Below the pieces are notes generated by a model. It was not told where the DNA came from. It searched no databases and saw nothing but the letters and a program-made list of their open reading frames with translations. Shown here one piece after another: positions 7,791-14,451 of a stretch of DNA of 14,451 nucleotides. Position 1 is the first letter of the stretch. Each line of letters begins with the position of its first letter. The stretch is from contig JAEEUY010000049.1 of assembly GCA_016290715.1 (NCBI GenBank), forward strand, positions 1 through 14,451, given 5' to 3'. The position numbers were made by a program, and so were the translations under genes. The DNA comes from Bacteroidales bacterium. Lineage in GTDB: Bacteria > Bacteroidota > Bacteroidia > Bacteroidales > WCHB1-69.

Positions 7791-7823
7791 CCCAATTTAT
7801 CTCTAATTAAGGACAAAACTATC

Positions 7824-10427
7824 ATGAAGAAATTTATATTTCTATTATCAGCCATACTATTGCTTATTCAGGGGACATTTGCGCAAAACCCTTCTACTTT
7901 AGGTAAAGATTTCTGGGTAACCTATTTGCCCAATGCATGGCCTTCCACCAATGGAAATCCCACACTAACCCTGATTATCACAGGAATGCGGAATTGTAGT
8001 GGGGTGGTAAACAATCCTAATACGGGTTGGAGCACTAATTTCAGTGTTACAGCAGGCAATATCACCAACGTTACAATCCCTATTTCACAAGCATATACTA
8101 CTGGCAGTGAAATGGTTACCAACACAGGGATTCATATTACTTCTACGGATACCATCTCTTGCTACGCCTCCAATTTCATTGATGCTTCATTTGATATCAC
8201 CAATGTTCTTCCCACCCCAACACTCATGGAAGAATATATCATCCAAACCTATCCCAGTCCCAACGAATGCGAATTTGTTATTTTAGCGACAGAAAACAAT
8301 ACTACCGTTGACATCACTTTAGCCGACAACACCGCCAACGGGCGATATGCAGGCTCTACCTATAGCGTAACCTTGCAAAGAGGCCAATGTTACCAAGTAC
8401 AAACACTTGCAGATGAATATTACTATTATGACAGCGATTTTACCGGCACGCGGATTTGTGCCCGCGACTGCAAGAAATTAGCAGTTTTCCAAGGAGACCT
8501 TTGCGCCAATATCCCCAGCACAGACTATTGCTGCTGCGACCATATTGTTGAACAATCTATTCCTGTTGCCTATTGGGGAAAGAAATTCGTAGTTACCACC
8601 TCTTCCTACCGTTATAACGATGTGGTACGGATTACCGCCCTCAATAACAACTGCCAAGTGCGGAAAAACGGCTCTCTCCTTACGACACTCAATGCTGGAC
8701 AAACCTACCAATTCACCATGCAGAATTCTGAAGCATCTGCCTACATCGAAACCACAGAACCCGCATGTGTTTATTTGTATTTCACCGGTTATGACTACGG
8801 CAGTTATGATGGTGACCCTTCGTCGGTGGTTATCAATCCTATAGAACAGCAAATTGATGAAATCACTTTTGGTACTTTTGCCACAACCAATTCGGTGTAT
8901 CACGTAGTGAATATCATCACCGAGACTGCCAATGTGGGCGGGGTTGTTTTAGACGGCCAAAACGTCTCAAGTCAGTTTACAACGGTGAGTGGCAATCCGA
9001 CCTATTCGTATGCCAAAATCTCCATTACCAATGGTTCACACACCTTACGAAACACCATGGGAGGATTTGTGGCACACATCTATGGGTTGGGATGGTGCGA
9101 AAGTTATTCCTACACCGCAGGGTCCAGTACCGTCAATTTAAATGCCCAATTATACGTTAATGACATAGCCAGCGCTTCGTTGCAAAACGGGACTTCTGGC
9201 TGTCCATACTTTCCTCTCACATTCCATACCCAAGTAGAATATCCATATACTGGCATTAACTGGGACTTTGGAGATGGAGGTAGCGGAAGTGGTGAGACCG
9301 TAGTACATCAATATGCAAATCCGGGGGATTACAATGTACGTGTTATCATAGAAAGGGTTACCTCCAACTGTTTCAATGATTTTTATGATACCCTCTATAC
9401 TATGATTCACATTGCCCCCATCTTGCCGCACGTTACCCAAGCTACCATTTGTCCGGGGATGACCTACACTTTCAATGGCAATGTATATACCGAAGAAGGA
9501 CGTTATGTGGATACCATTCCTTCATCCGGGCTTTGCGATAGTATTGATGTTTTGGAATTAACCTTGTCGGGCGTAATTCCTGATATTACAGATGTAACCA
9601 TTTGTCCAGGTGAAACATACAATTTCCGTGGTATCACGTACTCTGCAGCCGGACGATACGAAGAAACTGTGCATACACCAGGAGAATGCGATAGCTTAAT
9701 CGTTCTCAATTTAACTTACTCATCTATCCCATCGCCCAATTTAGGACCCGATCGGACCTTGTGTTATGATAACCAGTTCCCCGTGGTGCTTAATCCGGGC
9801 TCATACACCACCTACACGTGGAATACAGGAGCTACATCGCAAACGTTATCCATCAATGAACCAGGAACTTATTATGTTACTGTAGCCAACGAAGACGGCT
9901 GTATCGGTTCCGATACGGTAACCATCAAAAAAGTGAATGAAATCACCGTTGAGATTGAAAACCAAACAGAAGATTTTTGCGAAGCTTTTGAAGCTACTTT
10001 GGTCGTTCATACCAATGCATCCAATATTGTATGGAGTACTGGTGATACCACAACAACACTTGTTGTACATTCACCTGGCAATTATGTAGTAACTGCTTTT
10101 GATGGTGAATGCAACCAAAAAGCAATGGAACCAATTTCTCCTTGCTCCTTCGACTTATATTTGCCCAACTGCATTACTCCAACCAATGTTGATGGCAACA
10201 ACGACTATTTCTATATCCCTGCAGCACTCAACATCGAAGAGATTGAAATCTTTATTTACGACCGATGGGGAATGCTGGTTTACCACTCCACAGATCCCTA
10301 TTTCAAATGGGACGGCAGCGTAAATGGGAAAATTGAAACCCTACAAGTATATAGTTACGTTTTATTTATAAAACCAAAAGGAAATCCTCAAAAACAAAGA
10401 TTAGGAGGGATACTTACCGTTATCTAA
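7824..10427 (+). CDS. T9SS-exported surface protein: IgGFc-binding-like N-terminus, PKD domain, type-B C-terminal sorting domain
   Basis: The 867-residue protein starts with a signal peptide (MKKFIFLLSAILLL..., cleaved after TFAQ, about residue 21). The mature N-terminus begins NPSTLGKDFWVTYLPN, the opening typical of the IgGFc-binding-like domain found in Bacteroidota surface proteins. This region runs to about residue 440 and contains a cysteine cluster (Cys212, Cys216 and three adjacent cysteines at 236-238). A PKD domain carries WDFGDGG at 480-486. Two similar modules follow (537-590 and 591 to about 638), then Ig-like repeats. The last 90 residues (777-867), from DLYLPNCITP through YDRWG to GGILTVI, form a gliding-motility-associated CTD that directs secretion by T9SS. 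An upstream in-frame ATG at 7788 overlaps the promoter element and would hide the signal peptide, so 7824 is preferred. Adhesin or matrix binding is likely; the ligand is unknown. Confidence 0.92.
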   Translation: MKKFIFLLSAILLLIQGTFAQNPSTLGKDFWVTYLPNAWPSTNGNPTLTLIITGMRNCSGVVNNPNTGWSTNFSVTAGNITNVTIPISQAYTTGSEMVTNTGIHITSTDTISCYASNFIDASFDITNVLPTPTLMEEYIIQTYPSPNECEFVILATENNTTVDITLADNTANGRYAGSTYSVTLQRGQCYQVQTLADEYYYYDSDFTGTRICARDCKKLAVFQGDLCANIPSTDYCCCDHIVEQSIPVAYWGKKFVVTTSSYRYNDVVRITALNNNCQVRKNGSLLTTLNAGQTYQFTMQNSEASAYIETTEPACVYLYFTGYDYGSYDGDPSSVVINPIEQQIDEITFGTFATTNSVYHVVNIITETANVGGVVLDGQNVSSQFTTVSGNPTYSYAKISITNGSHTLRNTMGGFVAHIYGLGWCESYSYTAGSSTVNLNAQLYVNDIASASLQNGTSGCPYFPLTFHTQVEYPYTGINWDFGDGGSGSGETVVHQYANPGDYNVRVIIERVTSNCFNDFYDTLYTMIHIAPILPHVTQATICPGMTYTFNGNVYTEEGRYVDTIPSSGLCDSIDVLELTLSGVIPDITDVTICPGETYNFRGITYSAAGRYEETVHTPGECDSLIVLNLTYSSIPSPNLGPDRTLCYDNQFPVVLNPGSYTTYTWNTGATSQTLSINEPGTYYVTVANEDGCIGSDTVTIKKVNEITVEIENQTEDFCEAFEATLVVHTNASNIVWSTGDTTTTLVVHSPGNYVVTAFDGECNQKAMEPISPCSFDLYLPNCITPTNVDGNNDYFYIPAALNIEEIEIFIYDRWGMLVYHSTDPYFKWDGSVNGKIETLQVYSYVLFIKPKGNPQKQRLGGILTVI
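9432..9728 (+). repeat. Two tandem protein modules within the T9SS surface protein
   Basis: Codons 537-590 and 591 to about 638 encode two copies of a module of roughly 50 residues. Each copy has the pattern T-I-C-P-G-x-T-Y-x-F-x-G-x-x-Y, then GRY, then a Cys-Asp pair (GLCDS or GECDS) and an LxLT ending. Each copy holds two cysteines, which may form one disulfide. The DNA has diverged, so this is an old duplication rather than a recent slippage repeat. Confidence 0.85.
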
Positions 10428-10467
10428 TACCCGCATTTAAACAAGTTTGAAGCGATCGGTTATTGAT

Positions 10468-11604
10468 ATGTATCTTAACATCATAAAAAATTCTATCATC
10501 ATCATAACCCTTTTGGTTGCTTTGACTGCATGTAAAAAAACGGAGATAGAAGAAACACAGCCCACCCCCTACTCCTTGGAACTCCCTGCTTTTTTCCCAA
10601 CAATTCTCAACATTCCGAATGACAATCCTTTAACAGTGGAAGGGGTTGAGTTAGGACGTTACCTTTTTTACGATACCTTATTGTGTGGCACCATCAACAA
10701 TGGAGGAGCCATTTCCTGTGCCAGTTGCCACACACAAAATGCAGGATTTGATTTAGGGAGTAATAACCCTCGGCTATCTGATGGACGACCGGTAGGGGTA
10801 GCCGGAACAGCAACGCCTCACAATGCGCTCCCTCTTGTCAATTTAGTATTTAACAATGAAGGATATACATGGAACGGCGCTATCCATAAAAACGCACCTG
10901 CAGGTCAGCAAAATATTGAAGATATTGTTGCACATACCGTTACAGATCCTAACGAGATGAATGGCAATTGGGAGACGACCATTGCCGCACTCCGCACACG
11001 CGCTGAATACCCCGCCATGTTTCGGAAAGCTTTTGGCACAGAGGAAATCACAAAAGAACGGGTTTGCAAAGCCATTGCCCAATTTGTGAGAACACTCATT
11101 TCTGCCAATAGCAAATTTGACCACTACTTGCGAGGAGAGACTCCATTAAGTGCCACAGAACTGAGAGGTTATATCTTATTTAGCACAGAAGAAGGAGCCG
11201 ATTGTTTTCACTGCCATGGAGGTGGTGGAACTCCCCTTTTTACCACTAATTTATTTTATAACAATGGCTTAGATAATTCATTCACCCAAACAGACGACCG
11301 CTACGCTGTTACCGGAATGACCCAAGACATAGGCGCTTATCGAGCTCCTACATTGCGTAATATTTCTGTCTCTGCTCCTTATATGCACGACGGGCGCTTC
11401 AATACCTTGGATGAAGTGTTAGATTTTTACAATAGCGGACTACAAAATTCAGCGTATGTTCACCCTTATATGCACAAAATCAATGAAGGAGGAGCGCACC
11501 TGACACCAGCACAAATCGCTGATTTAAAAGCATTTTTATCCACACTTACCGATGAAGAATTTATAGAAAACAAAAAAATATCCAATCCTTTCCAAAATAA
11601 TTAA
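10468..11604 (+). CDS. Di-heme cytochrome-c peroxidase, lipoprotein
   Basis: The product is 378 residues from the ATG at 10468. That start gives a clean lipoprotein signal: a hydrophobic core and lipobox LTAC with Cys22 as the lipidated residue, followed by KKTEIEE. A TTG at 10447 would add seven residues before it and is less likely. Two haem c sites are visible: CASCH (84-88) in the N-terminal domain and CFHCH (246-250) in the C-terminal domain. The C-terminal domain also carries APYMHDGRF, typical of the bacterial CcpA/MauG family. The enzyme reduces hydrogen peroxide to water with electrons from a small cytochrome or the quinol chain. The lipid anchor places it in the periplasm or at the outer membrane. 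It begins 40 nt after the T9SS gene and ends 4 nt before the adenosyltransferase, indicating one operon. A MauG-like role on a protein substrate cannot be excluded. Confidence 0.93.
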   Translation: MYLNIIKNSIIIITLLVALTACKKTEIEETQPTPYSLELPAFFPTILNIPNDNPLTVEGVELGRYLFYDTLLCGTINNGGAISCASCHTQNAGFDLGSNNPRLSDGRPVGVAGTATPHNALPLVNLVFNNEGYTWNGAIHKNAPAGQQNIEDIVAHTVTDPNEMNGNWETTIAALRTRAEYPAMFRKAFGTEEITKERVCKAIAQFVRTLISANSKFDHYLRGETPLSATELRGYILFSTEEGADCFHCHGGGGTPLFTTNLFYNNGLDNSFTQTDDRYAVTGMTQDIGAYRAPTLRNISVSAPYMHDGRFNTLDEVLDFYNSGLQNSAYVHPYMHKINEGGAHLTPAQIADLKAFLSTLTDEEFIENKKISNPFQNN

Positions 11605-11608
11605 TGAT

Positions 11609-12205
11609 ATGAAAATTTATACAAAAACTGGAGATAAGGGAGAAACCTCATTAGTCGGCGGCCACAGAAGTCCCAAAAATTGCTCCCGTCTCAATGCTTA
11701 CGGCACCATTGATGAACTCAATACAGTTATTGGGATTGCTTTAGAAGAAATACGTAGTTTAAAACTTGAAAATGAAGGCGATAAAGAGACAAAAAAATTA
11801 GTAGAACGACTTTTATGGATCCAGAACTGCCTATTTACCACCGGAGGCATGTTAGCTACCGAAGAGGAAAAAGTAACACAATATTGGTCAGCAAGCCCAT
11901 TGGAAGAGTGGACCAAAAGAGTTGAGCAATTTATTGATGAATACACAAACGCCCTTCCGGCATTGAAAAATTTCATACTTCCAAGTGGCAGCAAAAGTTG
12001 TGCTATGCTTCATTGGACACGCACCACCTGCCGTCGCGCTGAACGGGAGATATGTCAATTTCTATCCGAAATAGAAGATAAAAACGGCGTTTATTTCCCC
12101 ATTTTGCAATATGTAAATCGGTTATCCGATTTTTTCTTTATCGCCTCCCGAATCATTTTGCAAATAGAGAATATTCCCGAAAAATACTGGGAATCAATAA
12201 AATAA
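11609..12205 (+). CDS. PduO-type cob(I)alamin adenosyltransferase
   Basis: The 198-residue protein is a full-length PduO-type ATP:cob(I)alamin adenosyltransferase, which transfers the 5'-deoxyadenosyl group of ATP to cob(I)alamin to make coenzyme B12. The N-terminal ATP-binding signature is present (TKTGDKGETSL, then RLNAYGTIDELN). The substrate-site helix has ILPSGS...LHWTRTTCRRAEREICQF, with Arg142, Arg143, Glu145 and Arg146 in the conserved RRAER block. The C-terminal YVNRLSDFFFIASR motif contains the Phe that shields cobalt in the family. The fold is a cytosolic five-helix bundle trimer. It starts 4 nt after the peroxidase stop, so it is translated from the same message. No other B12 genes or B12-dependent enzymes are in the window, and no cobalamin riboswitch is visible upstream. 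Confidence 0.95.
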   Translation: MKIYTKTGDKGETSLVGGHRSPKNCSRLNAYGTIDELNTVIGIALEEIRSLKLENEGDKETKKLVERLLWIQNCLFTTGGMLATEEEKVTQYWSASPLEEWTKRVEQFIDEYTNALPALKNFILPSGSKSCAMLHWTRTTCRRAEREICQFLSEIEDKNGVYFPILQYVNRLSDFFFIASRIILQIENIPEKYWESIK

Positions 12206-12243
12206 TTTTTTTATATAATAGGTAAAAGATATTAAAATAATAG

Positions 12244-12251
12244 TATCTTTG
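12244..12251 (+). promoter_or_regulatory. Bacteroidota-type -7 promoter element of the DUF2795 gene
   Basis: TATCTTTG matches TAnnTTTG and is followed by CGCCC, the usual look of the start-site region in this phylum. It lies 37 nt upstream of the ATG at 12289. The upstream stretch (12206-12243) is A/T-rich with no clear -33 box. Confidence 0.75.
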
Positions 12252-12288
12252 CGCCCTAAAATTTCAGATATAAAAAAATATAAATTGT

Positions 12289-12510
12289 ATGTATTGGACA
12301 TTAGAATTAGCCTCAAAACTTGAAGATGCTCCATGGCCAGCGACCAAAGATGAGTTGATAGATTATGCGACTCGCTCGGGTGCACCTATGGAAATTGTTG
12401 AAAATTTACGGGAATTAGAAGACGAAGGTGAAGTTTATGACTCCATTGAAGATTTGTGGCCTGATTACCCAACAAAAGAAGACTTTTTCTTCCACGAAGA
12501 CGAATACTAA
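12289..12510 (+). CDS. DUF2795 family small acidic protein
   Basis: This is a 73-residue cytosolic protein with no signal peptide or membrane segment. It begins MYWTLELASKLEDAPWPATK, resembling the short DUF2795 proteins widespread in Bacteroidota. A helical part (about 18-50, with ELIDYATRSGAP and ENLRELEDEGE) is followed by an aromatic acidic tail ending EDFFFHEDEY. By my count 22 of 73 residues are Asp or Glu against five Lys or Arg, so it is strongly negative. The function is unknown; a nucleic-acid-mimic or protein-binding role is speculation. It has its own promoter 83 nt after the adenosyltransferase gene and is closed by a strong hairpin, so it looks like a single-gene unit. Confidence 0.88.
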   Translation: MYWTLELASKLEDAPWPATKDELIDYATRSGAPMEIVENLRELEDEGEVYDSIEDLWPDYPTKEDFFFHEDEY

Positions 12511-12557
12511 CCGTTATCTTCCAAGAGATTATCGGTTATCTTATTGAGAATCAAACG

Positions 12558-12587
12558 AAAATGGCGAACAGCAATGTTCGCCATTTT
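12558..12587. terminator. Bidirectional hairpin terminator between the DUF2795 gene and the ABC operon
   Basis: AAAATGGCGAACA (12558-12570) and TGTTCGCCATTTT (12575-12587) form a perfect 13-bp stem closed by a GCAA tetraloop, which is of the stable GNRA type. The T tracts are short (four residues on each strand). It lies between the DUF2795 stop (12510) and the stop of the convergent ABC ATPase (12616), so it can serve both. Confidence 0.85.
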
Positions 12588-12615
12588 GCATTTTAAGGCA
12601 AGAAAAAGCAAAATA

Positions 12616-13695
12616 TCACACTACCACTTTCAGTCTGAACCCCAATGTGGTAGGTTCCTCAATAATTTCTTTTGAAAGAATACGGACATTTGCCAGAAGT
12701 TGTGGATCAATGCTCTTCAGTGGAGAACTATTGAGATCGCGAATCATGAAATCAAGAGCAACTATCTCCGTCTGCTCACTATAAGTAAGACGCATAGTGA
12801 TCGGCCGATACTCCGACAACACCTGCAAAAGCATTTTGTCAACAATGACATCCACTGCCTCATATTTCTGAGCAATGTTGTATTTGATGCAAAATTGTGC
12901 CATATTGGAATGCATACTCAATAGATCTGAATCAGGGCTGTCCACCTCAAACACCAGTTTGTGGATGCGTTGCACAAAGGCCTTGGTAGCACTATGCACT
13001 GGGGTTTCGAAAATTTGCTGCGGGGTCCCGTCCTCGTGAATATAGCCATCATACATAAAGAAAATGCGGGTACTGACATCTCGGGCAAACTTCATCTCAT
13101 GGGTAACGATAAGCATCGTCATCCCCTCCTTTGCCAACTGCCGGATGACGCTAAGCACCTCGCCCACCATCGTCGGGTCAAGAGCCGACGTGGGTTCATC
13201 AAAAAGGATGACTTCGGGATGCATAGCCAGACTTCGGGCGATGGCCACACGCTGTTTCTGTCCTCCAGAGAGATCGGAAGGCATAGCATGAGCCTTTTCA
13301 AATAATCCCACCTTGCGCAGCAACGCCAACGCCTCCTCCTCAGCCTCCTGCTTGCTGATATTACGCAACAGCAGTGGGACCATGGTAATGTTGTCGAGAA
13401 TAGAAAGATGCTCGAAAAGATTAAAACTCTGAAACACCATTCCCACCTTTTGGCGTAATTTGTTCAATGGGTAGCCTTTGGCGAGAATGTTCTCGCCATC
13501 AATGATAATCTCTCCAGAGGTAGGAGGGTCCATCATATTGATGGCACGCAAAAGGGTACTCTTGCCAGTACCAGAAGGTCCGATGATACTAATGACTTCA
13601 CCGCGGTCAATCACACAGTTAATATCTTTCAACACCTGTAGCTTTGAGCCGTCAGGGTTCGTAAATATCTTGGTCAGATGGTTTATCACTATCAT
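12616..13695 (-). CDS. Polar amino acid ABC importer ATP-binding subunit with extra C-terminal domain
   Basis: The 359-residue protein has a complete GlnQ/HisP-type ATPase domain in residues 1 to about 246. Walker A is GPSGTGKST (39-47), the Q-loop lies in VGMVFQSFNLFEHL, signature LSGGQ is 142-146, Walker B ends Asp166-Glu167, and the H-loop is in IVTHEM. It powers uptake of amino acids through the adjacent permease at the inner membrane. GlnQ proteins are usually about 240-250 residues; here some 113 residues are added (about 247-359). This tail is predicted as strand-helix-helix-strand-strand-helix-strand. It is not the NIL/ACT tail of MetN or a TOBE domain; it looks most like a degenerate RsbW/GHKL fold (see findings). 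Its ATG overlaps the permease stop by 4 nt (ATGA), so the two are translationally coupled. Confidence 0.95.
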   Translation of the reverse strand: MIVINHLTKIFTNPDGSKLQVLKDINCVIDRGEVISIIGPSGTGKSTLLRAINMMDPPTSGEIIIDGENILAKGYPLNKLRQKVGMVFQSFNLFEHLSILDNITMVPLLLRNISKQEAEEEALALLRKVGLFEKAHAMPSDLSGGQKQRVAIARSLAMHPEVILFDEPTSALDPTMVGEVLSVIRQLAKEGMTMLIVTHEMKFARDVSTRIFFMYDGYIHEDGTPQQIFETPVHSATKAFVQRIHKLVFEVDSPDSDLLSMHSNMAQFCIKYNIAQKYEAVDVIVDKMLLQVLSEYRPITMRLTYSEQTEIVALDFMIRDLNSSPLKSIDPQLLANVRILSKEIIEEPTTLGFRLKVVV

Positions 13696-14451
13696 AGTCT
13701 TTTCTTATTTTTAACGGTTAAATCTAATGCTTTTCCCAACAACCATGCAAGAAGGAAGTAGAGTACAGTGACGATAAGCAAAGGGAAGAGAGCATCAAAA
13801 GTGCGGGTACGAATGATGTCACTAGCCCGTGTTAGATCCTGGATGGCAATATAGCCTACAATAGAGGTGTTTTTTATAAGCGAAATGGCTTCTCCCTTAT
13901 AGACAGGCATCACATTGTGCAAAGCTTGTGGGGCGACGACATGACGGAAAGCCTGCCATTTGGTGAGTCCCAATGCAAGTCCTGCTTCCGTCTGTCCTTT
14001 CCCTACAGCGAGAATCGCTGTCCTGAACATCTCACTGACATAGGCGGCGAAGACCAGCGAGAAAGAAATTACTGCTACTGCCGTACCACTGATTTCCATG
14101 GGAGCAAGTACCACATAGAACATAATCATCAAGAAAACCAGCATTGGAATGCCGCGCATAAAGTTGATATATACTGCGGCGGTGTTGGAAATCCATTTGC
14201 GACGGTTCATACGCATCCAACAGATAGCAGCCCCAACGAGCGAACCGAAGAGGATGGAGAGCACTGATATCTTAACCGTCTCCCAAAGACCACCAGTGAT
14301 ATAACGCCAGCGTTCTTCGACAACAAGATTATTATAGGCCATTTCCCTCATACGGGAGACAAAACCCATGGAAGACTCCTCTTTGTCCTTCACTAGATAG
14401 GCTGTGCAGGCGCTGAAGTACGAGTGGGCGAAATCCATCGTCTTCTGACGA
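13692..14451 (-). CDS. Amino acid ABC importer permease, likely fused to a substrate-binding segment (5' end outside window)
   Basis: The frame is open to the right edge, so the start lies outside the window. An in-frame ATG at 14438 has no supporting signal and is probably internal. About 252 residues are visible. The permease part starts near GLWETVKIS and has about five hydrophobic helices (GLWETVKISVLSILFGSLVG, YINFMRGIPMLVFLMIMFY, TAVAVISFSLVFAAYVSEM, SLIKNTSIVGYIAI and LFPLLIVTVLYFLLAWLLG). It carries the EAA loop (EAGLALGLTKWQAFRHVVAPQ) that docks the ATPase, as in the HisM/GlnP family. Before the first helix there are about 50 residues beginning RQKTMDFAHSYFSACTAYLV, which resemble the DFSxPYY hinge of family 3 solute-binding proteins. 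This suggests a binding-protein/permease fusion. It ends in a 4-nt overlap with the ATPase gene downstream. Confidence 0.93.
   Translation of the reverse strand, partial: RQKTMDFAHSYFSACTAYLVKDKEESSMGFVSRMREMAYNNLVVEERWRYITGGLWETVKISVLSILFGSLVGAAICWMRMNRRKWISNTAAVYINFMRGIPMLVFLMIMFYVVLAPMEISGTAVAVISFSLVFAAYVSEMFRTAILAVGKGQTEAGLALGLTKWQAFRHVVAPQALHNVMPVYKGEAISLIKNTSIVGYIAIQDLTRASDIIRTRTFDALFPLLIVTVLYFLLAWLLGKALDLTVKNKKRL

Noticed and set aside
7241..7810. Forward open frame of 189 codons
   Set aside because: It runs across the tRNA-Leu gene and antisense to trxA, and its sequence has no domain features; it is a typical false frame over a tRNA.
7788..7823. N-terminal extension of the T9SS surface protein from the ATG at 7788
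   Set aside because: That ATG lies within the predicted promoter element and start-site region. The later ATG at 7824 gives a standard signal peptide at the very N-terminus.
10447..10467. TTG start of the peroxidase gene
   Set aside because: The ATG at 10468 gives a normal lipoprotein signal; the seven extra residues add nothing recognisable.
11605..11640. Cobalamin riboswitch upstream of the adenosyltransferase
   Set aside because: Only 4 nt separate it from the peroxidase gene and no B12-box-like sequence is visible.
12194..12385. Reverse-strand open frame of 63 codons
   Set aside because: It covers the promoter and start of the DUF2795 gene on the opposite strand and has no protein features.

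Overview
The window reads as chromosomal DNA from a member of the Bacteroidota, most likely the order Bacteroidales. The indicators are a type IX secretion (T9SS) type-B sorting domain, a DUF5723 outer-membrane-like protein, a DUF2795 acidic mini-protein, TAnnTTTG promoter elements, almost no Shine-Dalgarno sequences, and an AT-rich composition. No mobile element, CRISPR array or rRNA is visible. No gene-free stretch exceeds 300 bases; the longest is the roughly 170-base divergent region between trxA and the T9SS gene.

Layout. Positions 1-2138 (+) hold the tail of an unrecognised envelope-type protein followed 19 nt later by a DUF5723 family protein with a signal peptide. Positions 2139-4834 (+) hold a short regulatory region with a near-consensus sigma-54 (-24/-12) promoter beneath a perfect palindrome, then the disaggregase gene clpB. 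A perfect 13-bp hairpin at 4858-4898 separates clpB from a convergent gene at 4902-7169 (-) for a short UvrA-like tandem ABC ATPase that lacks the UvrB-binding region. Upstream of that lie a tRNA-Leu(CAG) and trxA (both -). The tRNA begins only 6 nt after the trxA stop, so the two are probably cotranscribed.

A divergent AT-rich promoter region (7651-7823) leads into a forward cluster. It consists of a large T9SS-exported surface protein (IgGFc-binding-like N-terminus, PKD domain, two repeated modules, type-B C-terminal sorting domain), a lipoprotein di-heme cytochrome-c peroxidase, and a PduO-type cobalamin adenosyltransferase. Next is a separately promoted DUF2795 gene. After a bidirectional terminator (12558-12587), two reverse-strand genes encode a polar amino acid ABC importer. 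Its ATPase has an extra C-terminal domain of about 113 residues, and its permease runs off the right edge and appears fused to a substrate-binding segment.

Together the genes are mostly core and envelope functions: proteostasis under stress (ClpB), redox homeostasis (thioredoxin, peroxidase), cofactor activation, surface protein display and nutrient import. I do not see a clearly new multi-gene defence or mobile system. The most interesting points are the sigma-54-type clpB promoter with its close-in palindrome, the RsbW/GHKL-like tail on the ABC ATPase, the apparently half-length binding domain fused to the permease, the trxA-tRNA transcript, and the short UvrA paralogue.
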